A stretch of 64,000 bases of DNA from Sphingobacterium composti. Lineage in GTDB: Bacteria; Bacteroidota; Bacteroidia; Sphingobacteriales; Sphingobacteriaceae. Position numbers and translations under genes: made by a program. The DNA lies in the NCBI RefSeq assembly GCF_009829075.1, contig NZ_WUQZ01000017.1:20762-84761 (forward strand). Reading direction: 5' to 3'. Below the pieces are notes generated by a model. The model did not search any database and was not told the origin of the DNA. It worked only from the letters and a program-made list of their open reading frames with translations. Shown here in pieces: positions 17,873 through 25,399 of the stretch (positions are counted from its first letter, which is position 1; every line of letters starts with the position of its first letter).

Positions 17873-18886
17873 ATGAAAGTAAAAAATATCCAAAAAGTAG
17901 TAGGTCCAATGCCAATAGGTGATCCATTTATATTAGGTGCTTACCACTATGACAAATATCCCAAAGGCAATGGAAAATTTGGTCCTAAAGCCTCTTTAGA
18001 AGGCAAAAACTTGGGGAATGACTTTGACAGAAATGCCGATTGGCGTATGTACCATGGCAAAGAGATTCCTGGTTTTCCATTTCATCCGCACAGAGGATTT
18101 GAGATTATCACCATAGCTGAAGAAGGATTTGCGGATCACTTTGATTCCAAAGGATCAAAAGGTCGTTATGGTGAAGGTGATGTGCAATTGATGAGCGCTG
18201 GGTCAGGCGTATTGCATGGCGAAATGTTTCCTTTGATATATGAGGATAAAGAAAATCCCATGCGATTGTTTCAGATTTGGTTGAACTTACCATCTTCTAG
18301 CAAAATGACTGAACCACAATATAAAATGTTGTGGCATGAAAATATTCCAATTGCTAAAGTTGGCGAGGGTGTCAAAGTGAAAGTTATATTGGGAGAATAT
18401 AACGGAATTAAATCCATAGATGCTTTACCATACTCTTGGGCAAAAGATCCAAATCATCATGTGGGAGTTGCTTTAGTGGATTTAGCACCAAACGCTACCT
18501 ATAAATTAGAAGCAATTTCGGAGACTATGAACAGATTTGTTTTCTTTTATGATGGAAAAGGAACAATACAAATTGAGGGTAATGAGCTTAATCAAAACTT
18601 TATTGCTGAATTGAACGGAGGAGAAGAAATCGTGATTAAAAACAATACAGAGCGTGCTAAGTTGCTAATTTTGGAAGGTGAACCAATTAATGAGCCGGTG
18701 GCAGCTTACGGACCTTTTGTCATGAACACAAAAGAAGAATTAGATCAGGCATTTGCAGATTATCGCAAAACTCAATTTGGTGGATGGCCTTGGGGGCATG
18801 AAGAGATTGATGTAGTTCATCCAAAAGATGCAGGGCGATTTGCGAGTTATAATTTTGGTAAGGAATTGGATAAACCAAGTGCATAA
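17873..18886 (+). CDS. Pirin family protein
   Basis: Bicupin protein of 337 residues. The N-terminal cupin carries the metal-binding set in FPFHPHRGFEIIT and GSGVLHGE, two His close together plus a later His and Glu, as in quercetinase-active pirins. The C-terminal pirin domain ends with the conserved APVAAYGPFVMNT-like stretch (here EPVAAYGPFVMNTKEE). Bacterial pirins have quercetin dioxygenase activity or regulatory roles; which applies here is unknown. It is a single gene with its own terminator, and a palindromic candidate operator upstream suggests control by an HxlR-like repressor. Confidence 0.93.
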   Translation: MKVKNIQKVVGPMPIGDPFILGAYHYDKYPKGNGKFGPKASLEGKNLGNDFDRNADWRMYHGKEIPGFPFHPHRGFEIITIAEEGFADHFDSKGSKGRYGEGDVQLMSAGSGVLHGEMFPLIYEDKENPMRLFQIWLNLPSSSKMTEPQYKMLWHENIPIAKVGEGVKVKVILGEYNGIKSIDALPYSWAKDPNHHVGVALVDLAPNATYKLEAISETMNRFVFFYDGKGTIQIEGNELNQNFIAELNGGEEIVIKNNTERAKLLILEGEPINEPVAAYGPFVMNTKEELDQAFADYRKTQFGGWPWGHEEIDVVHPKDAGRFASYNFGKELDKPSA

Positions 18887-18903
18887 ATAAATCCAAAGGC
18901 TAG

Positions 18904-18937
18904 AATGGCGTTCAATTGATTTGAGCGCTATTTTTTT
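18904..18937 (+). terminator. Rho-independent terminator of the pirin gene
   Basis: Twelve paired positions (18904-18915 with 18921-18932, two of them G-T) close a short loop and are followed by a run of seven T. Confidence 0.8.
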
Positions 18938-18977
18938 GTACTAGTTTCTATGCATATTTTCTTTTTATGAAGAAAAG

Positions 18978-19475
18978 ATGTATATTCTGACAAAGTATGT
19001 TAGAATTATGAATAGTGCAATTGTAATAAGAAAATACAAGCCAGAAGACCAAAGTATATTACTGCAAATAATTAAAAATAATATTCCAAAATACTTTGCA
19101 GAGACTGAAATCGATGATTATATAACCTATCTTGATGAAGAAGTTCAGGATTACTTTGTAGCGGAATTGGATGATAAAATTATTGCTGGGGCAGGTATTA
19201 ACTATGATAAAGATAAACAACTTGCCAAAATAAGTTGGGATATAGTTGATACGGAATTCCATAAGCAAGGTATTGGAACTTTATTATTAAATCATCGTTT
19301 AGAAATAATTGCTAACCGCAAAAATATAAAGTCTATAATAGTTCGTACTTCTCAGCATGCCTACGCATTCTATGAAAAGAATGGTTTTAAGCTCTTGGAG
19401 CGACATAAAGATTATTGGGCAGAAGGATTTGATATGTATAAAATGAGTTATAACAGAAAATTAGTAGATAAATAA
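18978..19475 (+). CDS. GNAT family N-acetyltransferase
   Basis: A 165-residue acetyl-CoA-dependent acetyltransferase. The start IVIRKYKPEDQSILLQII is typical of GNAT folds. The acetyl-CoA loop region is VDTEFHKQGIGTLLLNHRL (motif Q/RxxGxG/A here as KQGIGT). The C-terminal part YAFYEKNGFKLLERHKDYW is the usual last strand. A second in-frame ATG at 19008 (MNSAIVIRKY) is an equally good start and would give 155 residues. It lies 10 bases before the next gene and shares its direction, so both may be one transcript. The acceptor substrate is unknown. Confidence 0.87.
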   Translation: MYILTKYVRIMNSAIVIRKYKPEDQSILLQIIKNNIPKYFAETEIDDYITYLDEEVQDYFVAELDDKIIAGAGINYDKDKQLAKISWDIVDTEFHKQGIGTLLLNHRLEIIANRKNIKSIIVRTSQHAYAFYEKNGFKLLERHKDYWAEGFDMYKMSYNRKLVDK

Positions 19476-19485
19476 TCAATAGTAT

Positions 19486-19899
19486 ATGAAAAGTACAAAA
19501 CCCATCGGAATTATCATTGGTACAGTAGTTCTGATTATTATTATTTTAATGTTCGGTCTTCCTCTTTATAATGTATGGCAACAAGAGATGGCAGGAAAAG
19601 CAGAGATGGCGAAAGCAGAACAAAATCGAAAAATCTTGATTGAAGAAGCTCGTGCACGTTTAGAAGCTGAAAAATTGAATGCACAAGCCGAAATTGAGCG
19701 TGCTAAAGGTATGGCTGAAGCGATGAAATTAGAAAACGGAACTTTAAATACTACGTATAATCAGTATTTATTCATTCGAACATTAGAGAAATTAGCTGAT
19801 AAAGGCGATTTACCTCAAATTATTTATATGCCAGCCGAAGGACTTGTTCCAGTATTGGATGTCAACCATACGAAAAAATCAGTACAGCCTGTTGAATAA
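19486..19899 (+). CDS. Small membrane-anchored coiled-coil protein resembling an SPFH protein tail
   Basis: A 137-residue protein with one N-terminal membrane segment (about residues 8-28, GIIIGTVVLIIIILMFGLPL). A charged Ala/Glu-rich coiled coil follows (about 36-85, including EEARARLEAEKLNAQAEIER) and then a short conserved tail, YLFIRTLEKLADKGDLPQII. The coiled coil and tail resemble the C-terminal part of band-7/stomatin proteins, but the SPFH domain between membrane anchor and coiled coil is missing. A stand-alone short form is seen, not an obvious frameshift. Function is not known; a membrane scaffold or partner of an SPFH protein is possible. Confidence 0.75.
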   Translation: MKSTKPIGIIIGTVVLIIIILMFGLPLYNVWQQEMAGKAEMAKAEQNRKILIEEARARLEAEKLNAQAEIERAKGMAEAMKLENGTLNTTYNQYLFIRTLEKLADKGDLPQIIYMPAEGLVPVLDVNHTKKSVQPVE

Positions 19900-19901
19900 A
19901 C

Positions 19902-19938
19902 AAATGGCGCAGTCATGAATATCGACTGCGCCATTTTT
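19902..19938 (+). terminator. Strong Rho-independent terminator
   Basis: Perfect 13-base arms (19902-19914 and 19924-19936, core GGCGCAGTC) with a 9-base loop and a T tail. It ends the GNAT/coiled-coil transcript. Confidence 0.9.
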
Positions 19939-19958
19939 ATGGATGAATGTAAATACCT

Positions 19959-20225
19959 CTAAAACTCTACCTGAATTATAGATCTAAGAGGAATTAGAAC
20001 ACCACTTTTAATTTGTACATATTTGTCTGTGACAGACCAAACAGTAGTTTCTACTCGAAGTGGACCATCGACACTATTAAAAACTATGGTAGCTTTTGAT
20101 TTAAATTCATTGCCTAATCTTTGAGCATCAACTAATTTTCCTCTCAATTCTTCGGATCTATTTACCTCTGCAGCTAATATTTTATGATTTACGATATCTT
20201 CTTTTTCTATAATTGTTCCAATCAT
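19959..20225 (-). CDS. Small conserved cytoplasmic protein of unknown function
   Basis: An 88-residue protein, MIGTIIEKEDIVNHKILAAE at the start and LIPLRSIIQVEF at the end. It has no signal peptide or membrane segment. The second half alternates strands (ATIVFNSVDGPLRVETTVW, then VTDKYVQIKSG), suggesting a small beta-barrel such as an Sm- or PilZ-like fold, but that is only a guess. It is a single gene facing the preceding terminator. The coding character (codon use, charge pattern) supports a real gene. Confidence 0.7.
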   Translation of the reverse strand: MIGTIIEKEDIVNHKILAAEVNRSEELRGKLVDAQRLGNEFKSKATIVFNSVDGPLRVETTVWSVTDKYVQIKSGVLIPLRSIIQVEF

Positions 20226-20313
20226 GATATTTAGATTTATTTCTTATATAAGTAAATATAAATATTTGATAAATTAAAATAAAGATTGCAACAAAAGAAA
20301 TACTGAATAGATT

Positions 20314-21852
20314 TTAATTTATTGTAATCTTATGATTTAACTTATTAAAACCGGTATTAGCTTCCCAAACATCTCTATTCGCAAGACGAATACTATATTC
20401 AGGTCTATTGGAAATTGATTCATAATCATCTGGCATACTTAACAGTACATCATATTCACCAGCCTTGAGTTCTGTCGGTAATTTTACACTTGTTTCCAAT
20501 TTTATAGCACCACTATACCAATGTCTTACATCTGTGTCTAATAATACTTTAACAAAATTTTGAGAATTTGTAGCTCTAAAAACCAGATAAACTGGTCTTT
20601 TGTTGTATGGTGAAGCATATCCCCTGTTGATTACACTCATATTCAAAGATATATTTCCACCTACTTGAGCTGATTTTGAAATTGTTGCACTTTCTAATAC
20701 AAATCTATATCCTAGATTTTTTTTGATATTATCCATACACCCATCAGTTTGCCATTTATTATTCACTTCATTGTTGTAATGCGCATTGATGTAGCTGTAA
20801 TGCATCTCTTTGAATGCCTCTTCAGCTCTTCCCACAGGTGCACAATTAGAAATAGACTCAAAAACACGACAAGTTTCCCCTCCCACAACAGTATATTTGC
20901 TATCAGCCATTTTATATTTTTTCAATACGTCTACGACATTTGCACTAGAAGTTCGGCCACTTGATGTGTTGCCATAGTCCTCAAACGTACCTACATCATT
21001 AGAACTAGCCATGAAACAATCATTATGAAAACCTAAACGGGCTTTATCGGTATTTTTAAATGCTTCCTCTTCCTTCAATGCAGCACTATTAATAGTAGCA
21101 TTTACGCCATAAATAAAGCGTTGTTTTTGTTGAGGATATCTGATCTGAACCATACGACTATCTGGAACCGCATCGAGCAAAGCAGCTAAAATTTCATTTC
21201 TGTCGTTCCAATTTTCATCAAGTAGTTTACGCTGAGAGCCATTTGAAGAAGGATCTCCAAAATAATCCGTATAATACTGCTCTCCCCATGTACCAATAAA
21301 TCCAATTTGAACACAGGCGATGACGTCTGCATTTTTGTGTAATACGTCTTTTAAGCTTGCGATGTGTTTCAAGACAATATTTTTTGGCGCATCACCATAT
21401 GGAGGACAAATGAACCCTTCAGGACAATTGCCCGCTGTCTGCTGCACAGAATATACAAATCTGGGAATCAACTTGACACCTGCTTCACGAGCCGCATCCA
21501 TGTCCTTTTGTACATTACTGAGAAAAGTTGGAGTTAAATCCTTGTCTTTGACATCATCAAGGATGAAATACCTAAAAACTAATGTGCTATATACTTGATA
21601 ATTAGCATTAGAAATACTTTGTAAATTTCTATAGCCTTTTAATGTAGCTGCATTCAAGACAGAATAATTACTGCTTGTAGTTTGCGAATACCTATAAAAA
21701 CCACGCTCTGGATTAGCAAAATCTTCATTACTCTCTAAATAAGTTATTCGCTCTGTCTTACCTTCCTCTTTCTTTGAACTATCTTGGTTTTTGCCACATT
21801 GTGCAAACAAGAGAAGGCAAGTTGCCGCATATGTTGTAATTAGGTTGTTCAT
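20314..21852 (-). CDS. DUF4874/DUF4832 lipoprotein, putative glycan-processing enzyme of the second SusC/SusD operon
   Basis: Lipoprotein of 512 residues with lipobox LFAQC near residue 19. The N-terminal DUF4874-type region begins NPERGFYRYSQTT and includes VYSTLVFRYFILDD and AGVKLIPRFVYS. The region IGFIGTWGEQYYTDY contains a conserved Trp-Gly-Glu, which in TIM-barrel glycosidases would be a typical catalytic-acid position. A DUF4832-type part follows (about 200-430), then a C-terminal beta-sandwich-like end. It is the last gene of the operon susC-susD-PKD-DUF5009. The enzymatic activity of these domains is undescribed to my knowledge; a TIM-barrel hydrolase is inference. Its 5' leader contains a 14-base tandem repeat. 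Confidence 0.85.
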   Translation of the reverse strand: MNNLITTYAATCLLLFAQCGKNQDSSKKEEGKTERITYLESNEDFANPERGFYRYSQTTSSNYSVLNAATLKGYRNLQSISNANYQVYSTLVFRYFILDDVKDKDLTPTFLSNVQKDMDAAREAGVKLIPRFVYSVQQTAGNCPEGFICPPYGDAPKNIVLKHIASLKDVLHKNADVIACVQIGFIGTWGEQYYTDYFGDPSSNGSQRKLLDENWNDRNEILAALLDAVPDSRMVQIRYPQQKQRFIYGVNATINSAALKEEEAFKNTDKARLGFHNDCFMASSNDVGTFEDYGNTSSGRTSSANVVDVLKKYKMADSKYTVVGGETCRVFESISNCAPVGRAEEAFKEMHYSYINAHYNNEVNNKWQTDGCMDNIKKNLGYRFVLESATISKSAQVGGNISLNMSVINRGYASPYNKRPVYLVFRATNSQNFVKVLLDTDVRHWYSGAIKLETSVKLPTELKAGEYDVLLSMPDDYESISNRPEYSIRLANRDVWEANTGFNKLNHKITIN

Positions 21853-21900
21853 AATTTTAAGTTTATAATTTTAAGTTTATAATTTTAAGTTTATAATTTA
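21851..21900 (-). repeat. 14-bp tandem repeat in the gap between two operon genes
   Basis: The unit ATAATTTTAAGTTT occurs three times in a row (21851, 21865, 21879), with a fourth partial copy. It fills the whole 38-base gap, includes the last bases of the upstream gene's coding end, and abuts the ATG of the next gene. Slippage here would change spacing between stop and start. Confidence 0.9.
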
Positions 21901-22994
21901 AATATTATTTTACGTTTATAAAGCCAATAGCAGAGAGACCACAATACGAATAACGTCATCATGCTACTAATAACCATAGACCATTGTTCTCCAACACCAA
22001 GCAAATTGCTTAATCCACCTACAAAAATGTAGACTGTTTTATTTAGCCATTGCTTTCCTACAGTTTCAAAAAATAGATAAATAAATATAGCATTCATCCC
22101 AACTACAGTGTAAATCCAAGCGTATTTATTCCTTTTATTAATGTCAAAGAACCAATACAAGCCAGCTAATATCAAAAACACATAGCCTCCTGATACAATC
22201 GCAAATGAAGTAGTGCTAATTCTTTTTATAATTGGCGTAATGGTATAATCTAATGTATATCCTACCACCAAAAGACCTAATCCCACAATCAAAAGTCTTT
22301 TTGCCACTTCGATCTTATCAAGTCCAGAAATAATTAACTTACCAGCTAAACATCCCCAAATTGTATGAACAGCCGTTGGAATAAAATTGACCGCAACCCA
22401 GCCACCATTATTTATTTTGCCCATCAAAACCATATCCATATAAGAGCCGAAATTTTTGGACATTACAAATGGTTCATTATAACCTGAAATATTCGTAAAT
22501 CTATATAACAACTCTGTCAATACTAATAGCAAAATTGTAAATCCTATTTGCCATTGAAATGATTTAGTAATGATTAAGTAGGCAATAATTGTAGTTAATG
22601 CTAATTGAACAAGCACATTCCAAAGTTCCCAAACTAATTGTCCAGAATAGACACAATGCAAGGCAACACCAAAAAAGAAAAGTTTAGTACTACGAATTAA
22701 AATGTGATTGAGATTTGCTTTCCATGTTATTCCTTTTTTAGATTTATAGTGAAAAGAAATATATAATGCCGCTCCTGCCATAAACATAAATGCGGGCTGT
22801 ACTAGATCCCAAAAATATAATCCGTGCCACTGATGGTGTTCAAACTGTGTAATAAGTATCCTTCCGAAAGTACCTTCTTCTGTAAAACCCTTTATATTAT
22901 CGTATAATCTTGTGCTCTCTGCTGCGAGTAAAATCATGATCATACCACGCATTACATCGAGAGACAATAATCTATTTGATTCTTGATTTGTCAT
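21891..22994 (-). CDS. DUF5009 membrane protein, HGSNAT/NagX-like acyltransferase family
   Basis: Polytopic inner-membrane protein of 367 residues with about ten membrane segments. The N-terminal signature RLLSLDVMRGMIMILLAA is shared by the DUF5009/DUF1624 group related to human heparan-alpha-glucosaminide N-acetyltransferase and to NagX. A second conserved stretch is HGLYFWDLVQPAFMFMAG. The family is thought to move acetyl groups across the membrane onto glycans, so this protein may acetylate or import an amino-sugar product of the operon. That role is inference. It follows the PKD lipoprotein after a hairpin and precedes the DUF4874/DUF4832 gene across a tandem repeat. Confidence 0.88.
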   Translation of the reverse strand: MTNQESNRLLSLDVMRGMIMILLAAESTRLYDNIKGFTEEGTFGRILITQFEHHQWHGLYFWDLVQPAFMFMAGAALYISFHYKSKKGITWKANLNHILIRSTKLFFFGVALHCVYSGQLVWELWNVLVQLALTTIIAYLIITKSFQWQIGFTILLLVLTELLYRFTNISGYNEPFVMSKNFGSYMDMVLMGKINNGGWVAVNFIPTAVHTIWGCLAGKLIISGLDKIEVAKRLLIVGLGLLVVGYTLDYTITPIIKRISTTSFAIVSGGYVFLILAGLYWFFDINKRNKYAWIYTVVGMNAIFIYLFFETVGKQWLNKTVYIFVGGLSNLLGVGEQWSMVISSMMTLFVLWSLCYWLYKRKIIFKL

Positions 22995-23008
22995 AATTTT
23001 TGGTTGAT

Positions 23009-23036
23009 AAGGAGTAATCCATATGGATTACTCCTT
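23009..23036 (-). terminator. Palindromic hairpin inside the operon, between the PKD lipoprotein and DUF5009 genes
   Basis: A perfect 28-base palindrome with core GGAGTAATCC/GGATTACTCC. It has no T tail on the minus strand, so it is more likely a message-stabilising or attenuating structure than a full terminator. It separates the susC-susD-binding-protein part from the last two genes. Confidence 0.7.
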
Positions 23037-23045
23037 CATAATTAT

Positions 23046-23900
23046 TTAGAGCGGAAATGTTCCAAATGTAGTAGTACCACTAATAGCTGGAATAGAACCA
23101 ATCACAGCATATCCTGAGTTATTCTCAACAAATCCGAATTTGATATTTCCTGAAATATTTTGGAATAAACTTCGTTTGATAGAGAATTCTACCCTACGTT
23201 TACCATCACCCGAATTCTTGAATTGCGAGAAATTGGCAGCTCCTAAGAAATCTGCGACAGTAGTACTAAAACCACCCCAACCATCAGCCATGACACCAGT
23301 ATGTTTGGTAAGAGCACCCCACCCTCCTGCTACACTGCCTTCTAATTTATAATCCGCTCCAGAGCCACCACCAAATTGCCAAGCATTATATCCTGTCTGT
23401 GTATTATTATCCGTATCAAAATACATCACCACTGGTGACAAATTCATTTCTTCGTTACCTTCTAGCATAAAAAATAAATCCGTACTATTTGCAAAGGTCT
23501 TTATCCCTTTAATGGTATTAGTACCTTCTGGATTCACAACAGTAAAATCAACATAATCCCAATCAGAAAAATCACTATCAATCTTTATATTGGGACCGAC
23601 AATTACAACTGTGTCTTTAAATGTACTTTCTTGCTCACCATTGATAGCTGTTAAGGAAACAATAAATTGGCCTTTAGACTTATATATATGTTGAGGTGAT
23701 TTTAATGTTGAGGTAGAACCTAGACCATCCCCAAAATCCCATAGATAGGAAGTTGCCCCTCTTGAAAAATTAGTAAAAGTAACTTTGAATCCATCAGTTG
23801 AACTACTGAAAACCGACTTAAATGCAGGTTCATTATCTTCTTTACTGCATCCATAGAAGATGAGTGTACTTGCTATAATATATAAAATTAATTGTTTCAT
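23046..23900 (-). CDS. Surface lipoprotein with PKD domain and CBM9-like domain (SusE/F-position glycan-binding protein)
   Basis: A 284-residue lipoprotein; the signal peptide ends LIFYGC, so Cys18 would be lipidated. A PKD domain lies at about residues 30-100 with the classic WDFGDG motif. The second half starts IDSDFSDWDYVDF and includes VVMYFDTDNNTQTGYNAW, a pattern close to CBM9-like sugar-binding domains (Asp-x-Trp start, DTDNNxxTGY). It sits directly after susD with a 15-base gap, the usual place for an outer-membrane surface glycan-binding protein. Binding is inferred; no catalytic residues seen. Confidence 0.85.
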   Translation of the reverse strand: MKQLILYIIASTLIFYGCSKEDNEPAFKSVFSSSTDGFKVTFTNFSRGATSYLWDFGDGLGSTSTLKSPQHIYKSKGQFIVSLTAINGEQESTFKDTVVIVGPNIKIDSDFSDWDYVDFTVVNPEGTNTIKGIKTFANSTDLFFMLEGNEEMNLSPVVMYFDTDNNTQTGYNAWQFGGGSGADYKLEGSVAGGWGALTKHTGVMADGWGGFSTTVADFLGAANFSQFKNSGDGKRRVEFSIKRSLFQNISGNIKFGFVENNSGYAVIGSIPAISGTTTFGTFPL

Positions 23901-23915
23901 AATATTTATGTTTGA

Positions 23916-25382
23916 TTAATTATAACCTGGATTTTGAATAAATTTACCTTTACCTTCATTGATTTTGTCACGAGAAAATGGCCAAACTTCTTTGGTCTTA
24001 TCTGACGAAGTATTTGGGCGTACTTCCAATTGTCTGGACACAAATTTATCATGACGAATTAAATCTGCTCTGTATTGACCATTTTCACACCAAAACTCAT
24101 GACTACGTTCCTTCAAAATCATGTTATTAAATGAAGATAAAGAACCGTAATTTGCTAAACTTAGGTTTTCCAGACCTGCTCTTTTTCTTACAACATTCAC
24201 TAAGTCCATTGCCTCTTGAGTAGGACTACCTGCTGCATTTGCTATAGCTTCTGCCTTAGATAAAAGTACATCCGCATATCTAAACATTATGATATCCACA
24301 GTAGTATATGCTGTCGTACGTGCAGCATCCTCATGAATTTTTAAGGGCAAAGGACCATAATTTAGATAGTTACCAGGGTTCGCCCGCGTATATGTAATTC
24401 CATCAGTCCCCGTAAATTCTGATATTAACATAGTTTTACGTACATCTCTTTGTTCAAATGAATCATAAAACCACCAAGAACTTTGCACTGTACCCCAACC
24501 GCCTTTATTTGGAAATACAGATGGTAATACCATCAATTGCCATTGATTTTCACTCGTACCTTCATAGTCACATGGGATAGCCCAAATTACTTCATTGCTA
24601 TTTTTAGCTCCTTCCAATCCCCACATACCTACATAATCATTGTCTAATGCATAATGATTGTAATTAATTATGTCATTGGAAACATTCACAACCTTAGACC
24701 ACTCTTTTTCATGAAGATACAATCGTATTAAAAGCATTTTGGCTAATGCTTTGTTAAATCTTCCATATTCTGCATCAGCCGGAAGAGGCAAATCCTCTGC
24801 TGCTGCAATAAGATCTTCCTCGATAAATTTTACCATTTCATCATAAGGCAACCTAGCTAATGGCTCTTCAATCAGTGGATTTTGTAATACTTCTAAAGGA
24901 GCTATTACTATTGGTCCATATAAATCAAATAGATAATAAGCCATTAAACCTCTAGCGCATCGTACTTCTGCTATTGCTTTTTTCTTTAACGCTTCATTGA
25001 CTGTCGATTTTTCTATAAGATCTATTGTAATAGTCATTCGACTAATCATATTGTAAAATCGATCATAGAATCCCGTAATTCCTTCATCATCTGGTCTAAA
25101 ATTATGTGTTGAAGCAGAATGCTGGGCACCATACCAGCCCGTTAAAATTTCTGTAGAAGCATCACTCACCATCATTACACCACGTTCAGAAGTTGAAAAG
25201 AAACCATTCCACCATGACCCGCGCATAGGATAGTAAACCGAATTAACCATAGCTTCTAAATCTTCTGCAGACTTAGGAAAAATAGCTGGATTTATTTCAG
25301 AGTAATCCAATGGAACTAAATCTTTTGTACATCCGCTTATCATCAATGCACAACCAGCAATTAAAATCTTTATCTTTTTCAT
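23916..25382 (-). CDS. SusD/RagB-type surface glycan-binding lipoprotein (second locus)
   Basis: A 488-residue SusD homologue. The signal peptide ends LMISGC, giving a lipidated Cys18. The SusD N-terminal helices include EVRCARGLMAYYLFDLYGPI and LAKMLLIRLYLHEKEWSKVV. The C-terminal signature is IIMFRYADVLLSKAEAIANA, followed by VRKRAGLENLS and ERSHEFWCENGQYRADLIRH. It follows susC by 17 bases. With SusC it forms the pedal-bin import complex at the outer membrane. Substrate unknown. Confidence 0.95.
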   Translation of the reverse strand: MKKIKILIAGCALMISGCTKDLVPLDYSEINPAIFPKSAEDLEAMVNSVYYPMRGSWWNGFFSTSERGVMMVSDASTEILTGWYGAQHSASTHNFRPDDEGITGFYDRFYNMISRMTITIDLIEKSTVNEALKKKAIAEVRCARGLMAYYLFDLYGPIVIAPLEVLQNPLIEEPLARLPYDEMVKFIEEDLIAAAEDLPLPADAEYGRFNKALAKMLLIRLYLHEKEWSKVVNVSNDIINYNHYALDNDYVGMWGLEGAKNSNEVIWAIPCDYEGTSENQWQLMVLPSVFPNKGGWGTVQSSWWFYDSFEQRDVRKTMLISEFTGTDGITYTRANPGNYLNYGPLPLKIHEDAARTTAYTTVDIIMFRYADVLLSKAEAIANAAGSPTQEAMDLVNVVRKRAGLENLSLANYGSLSSFNNMILKERSHEFWCENGQYRADLIRHDKFVSRQLEVRPNTSSDKTKEVWPFSRDKINEGKGKFIQNPGYN

Positions 25383-25399
25383 TTTGTCAAATTCTTTAA

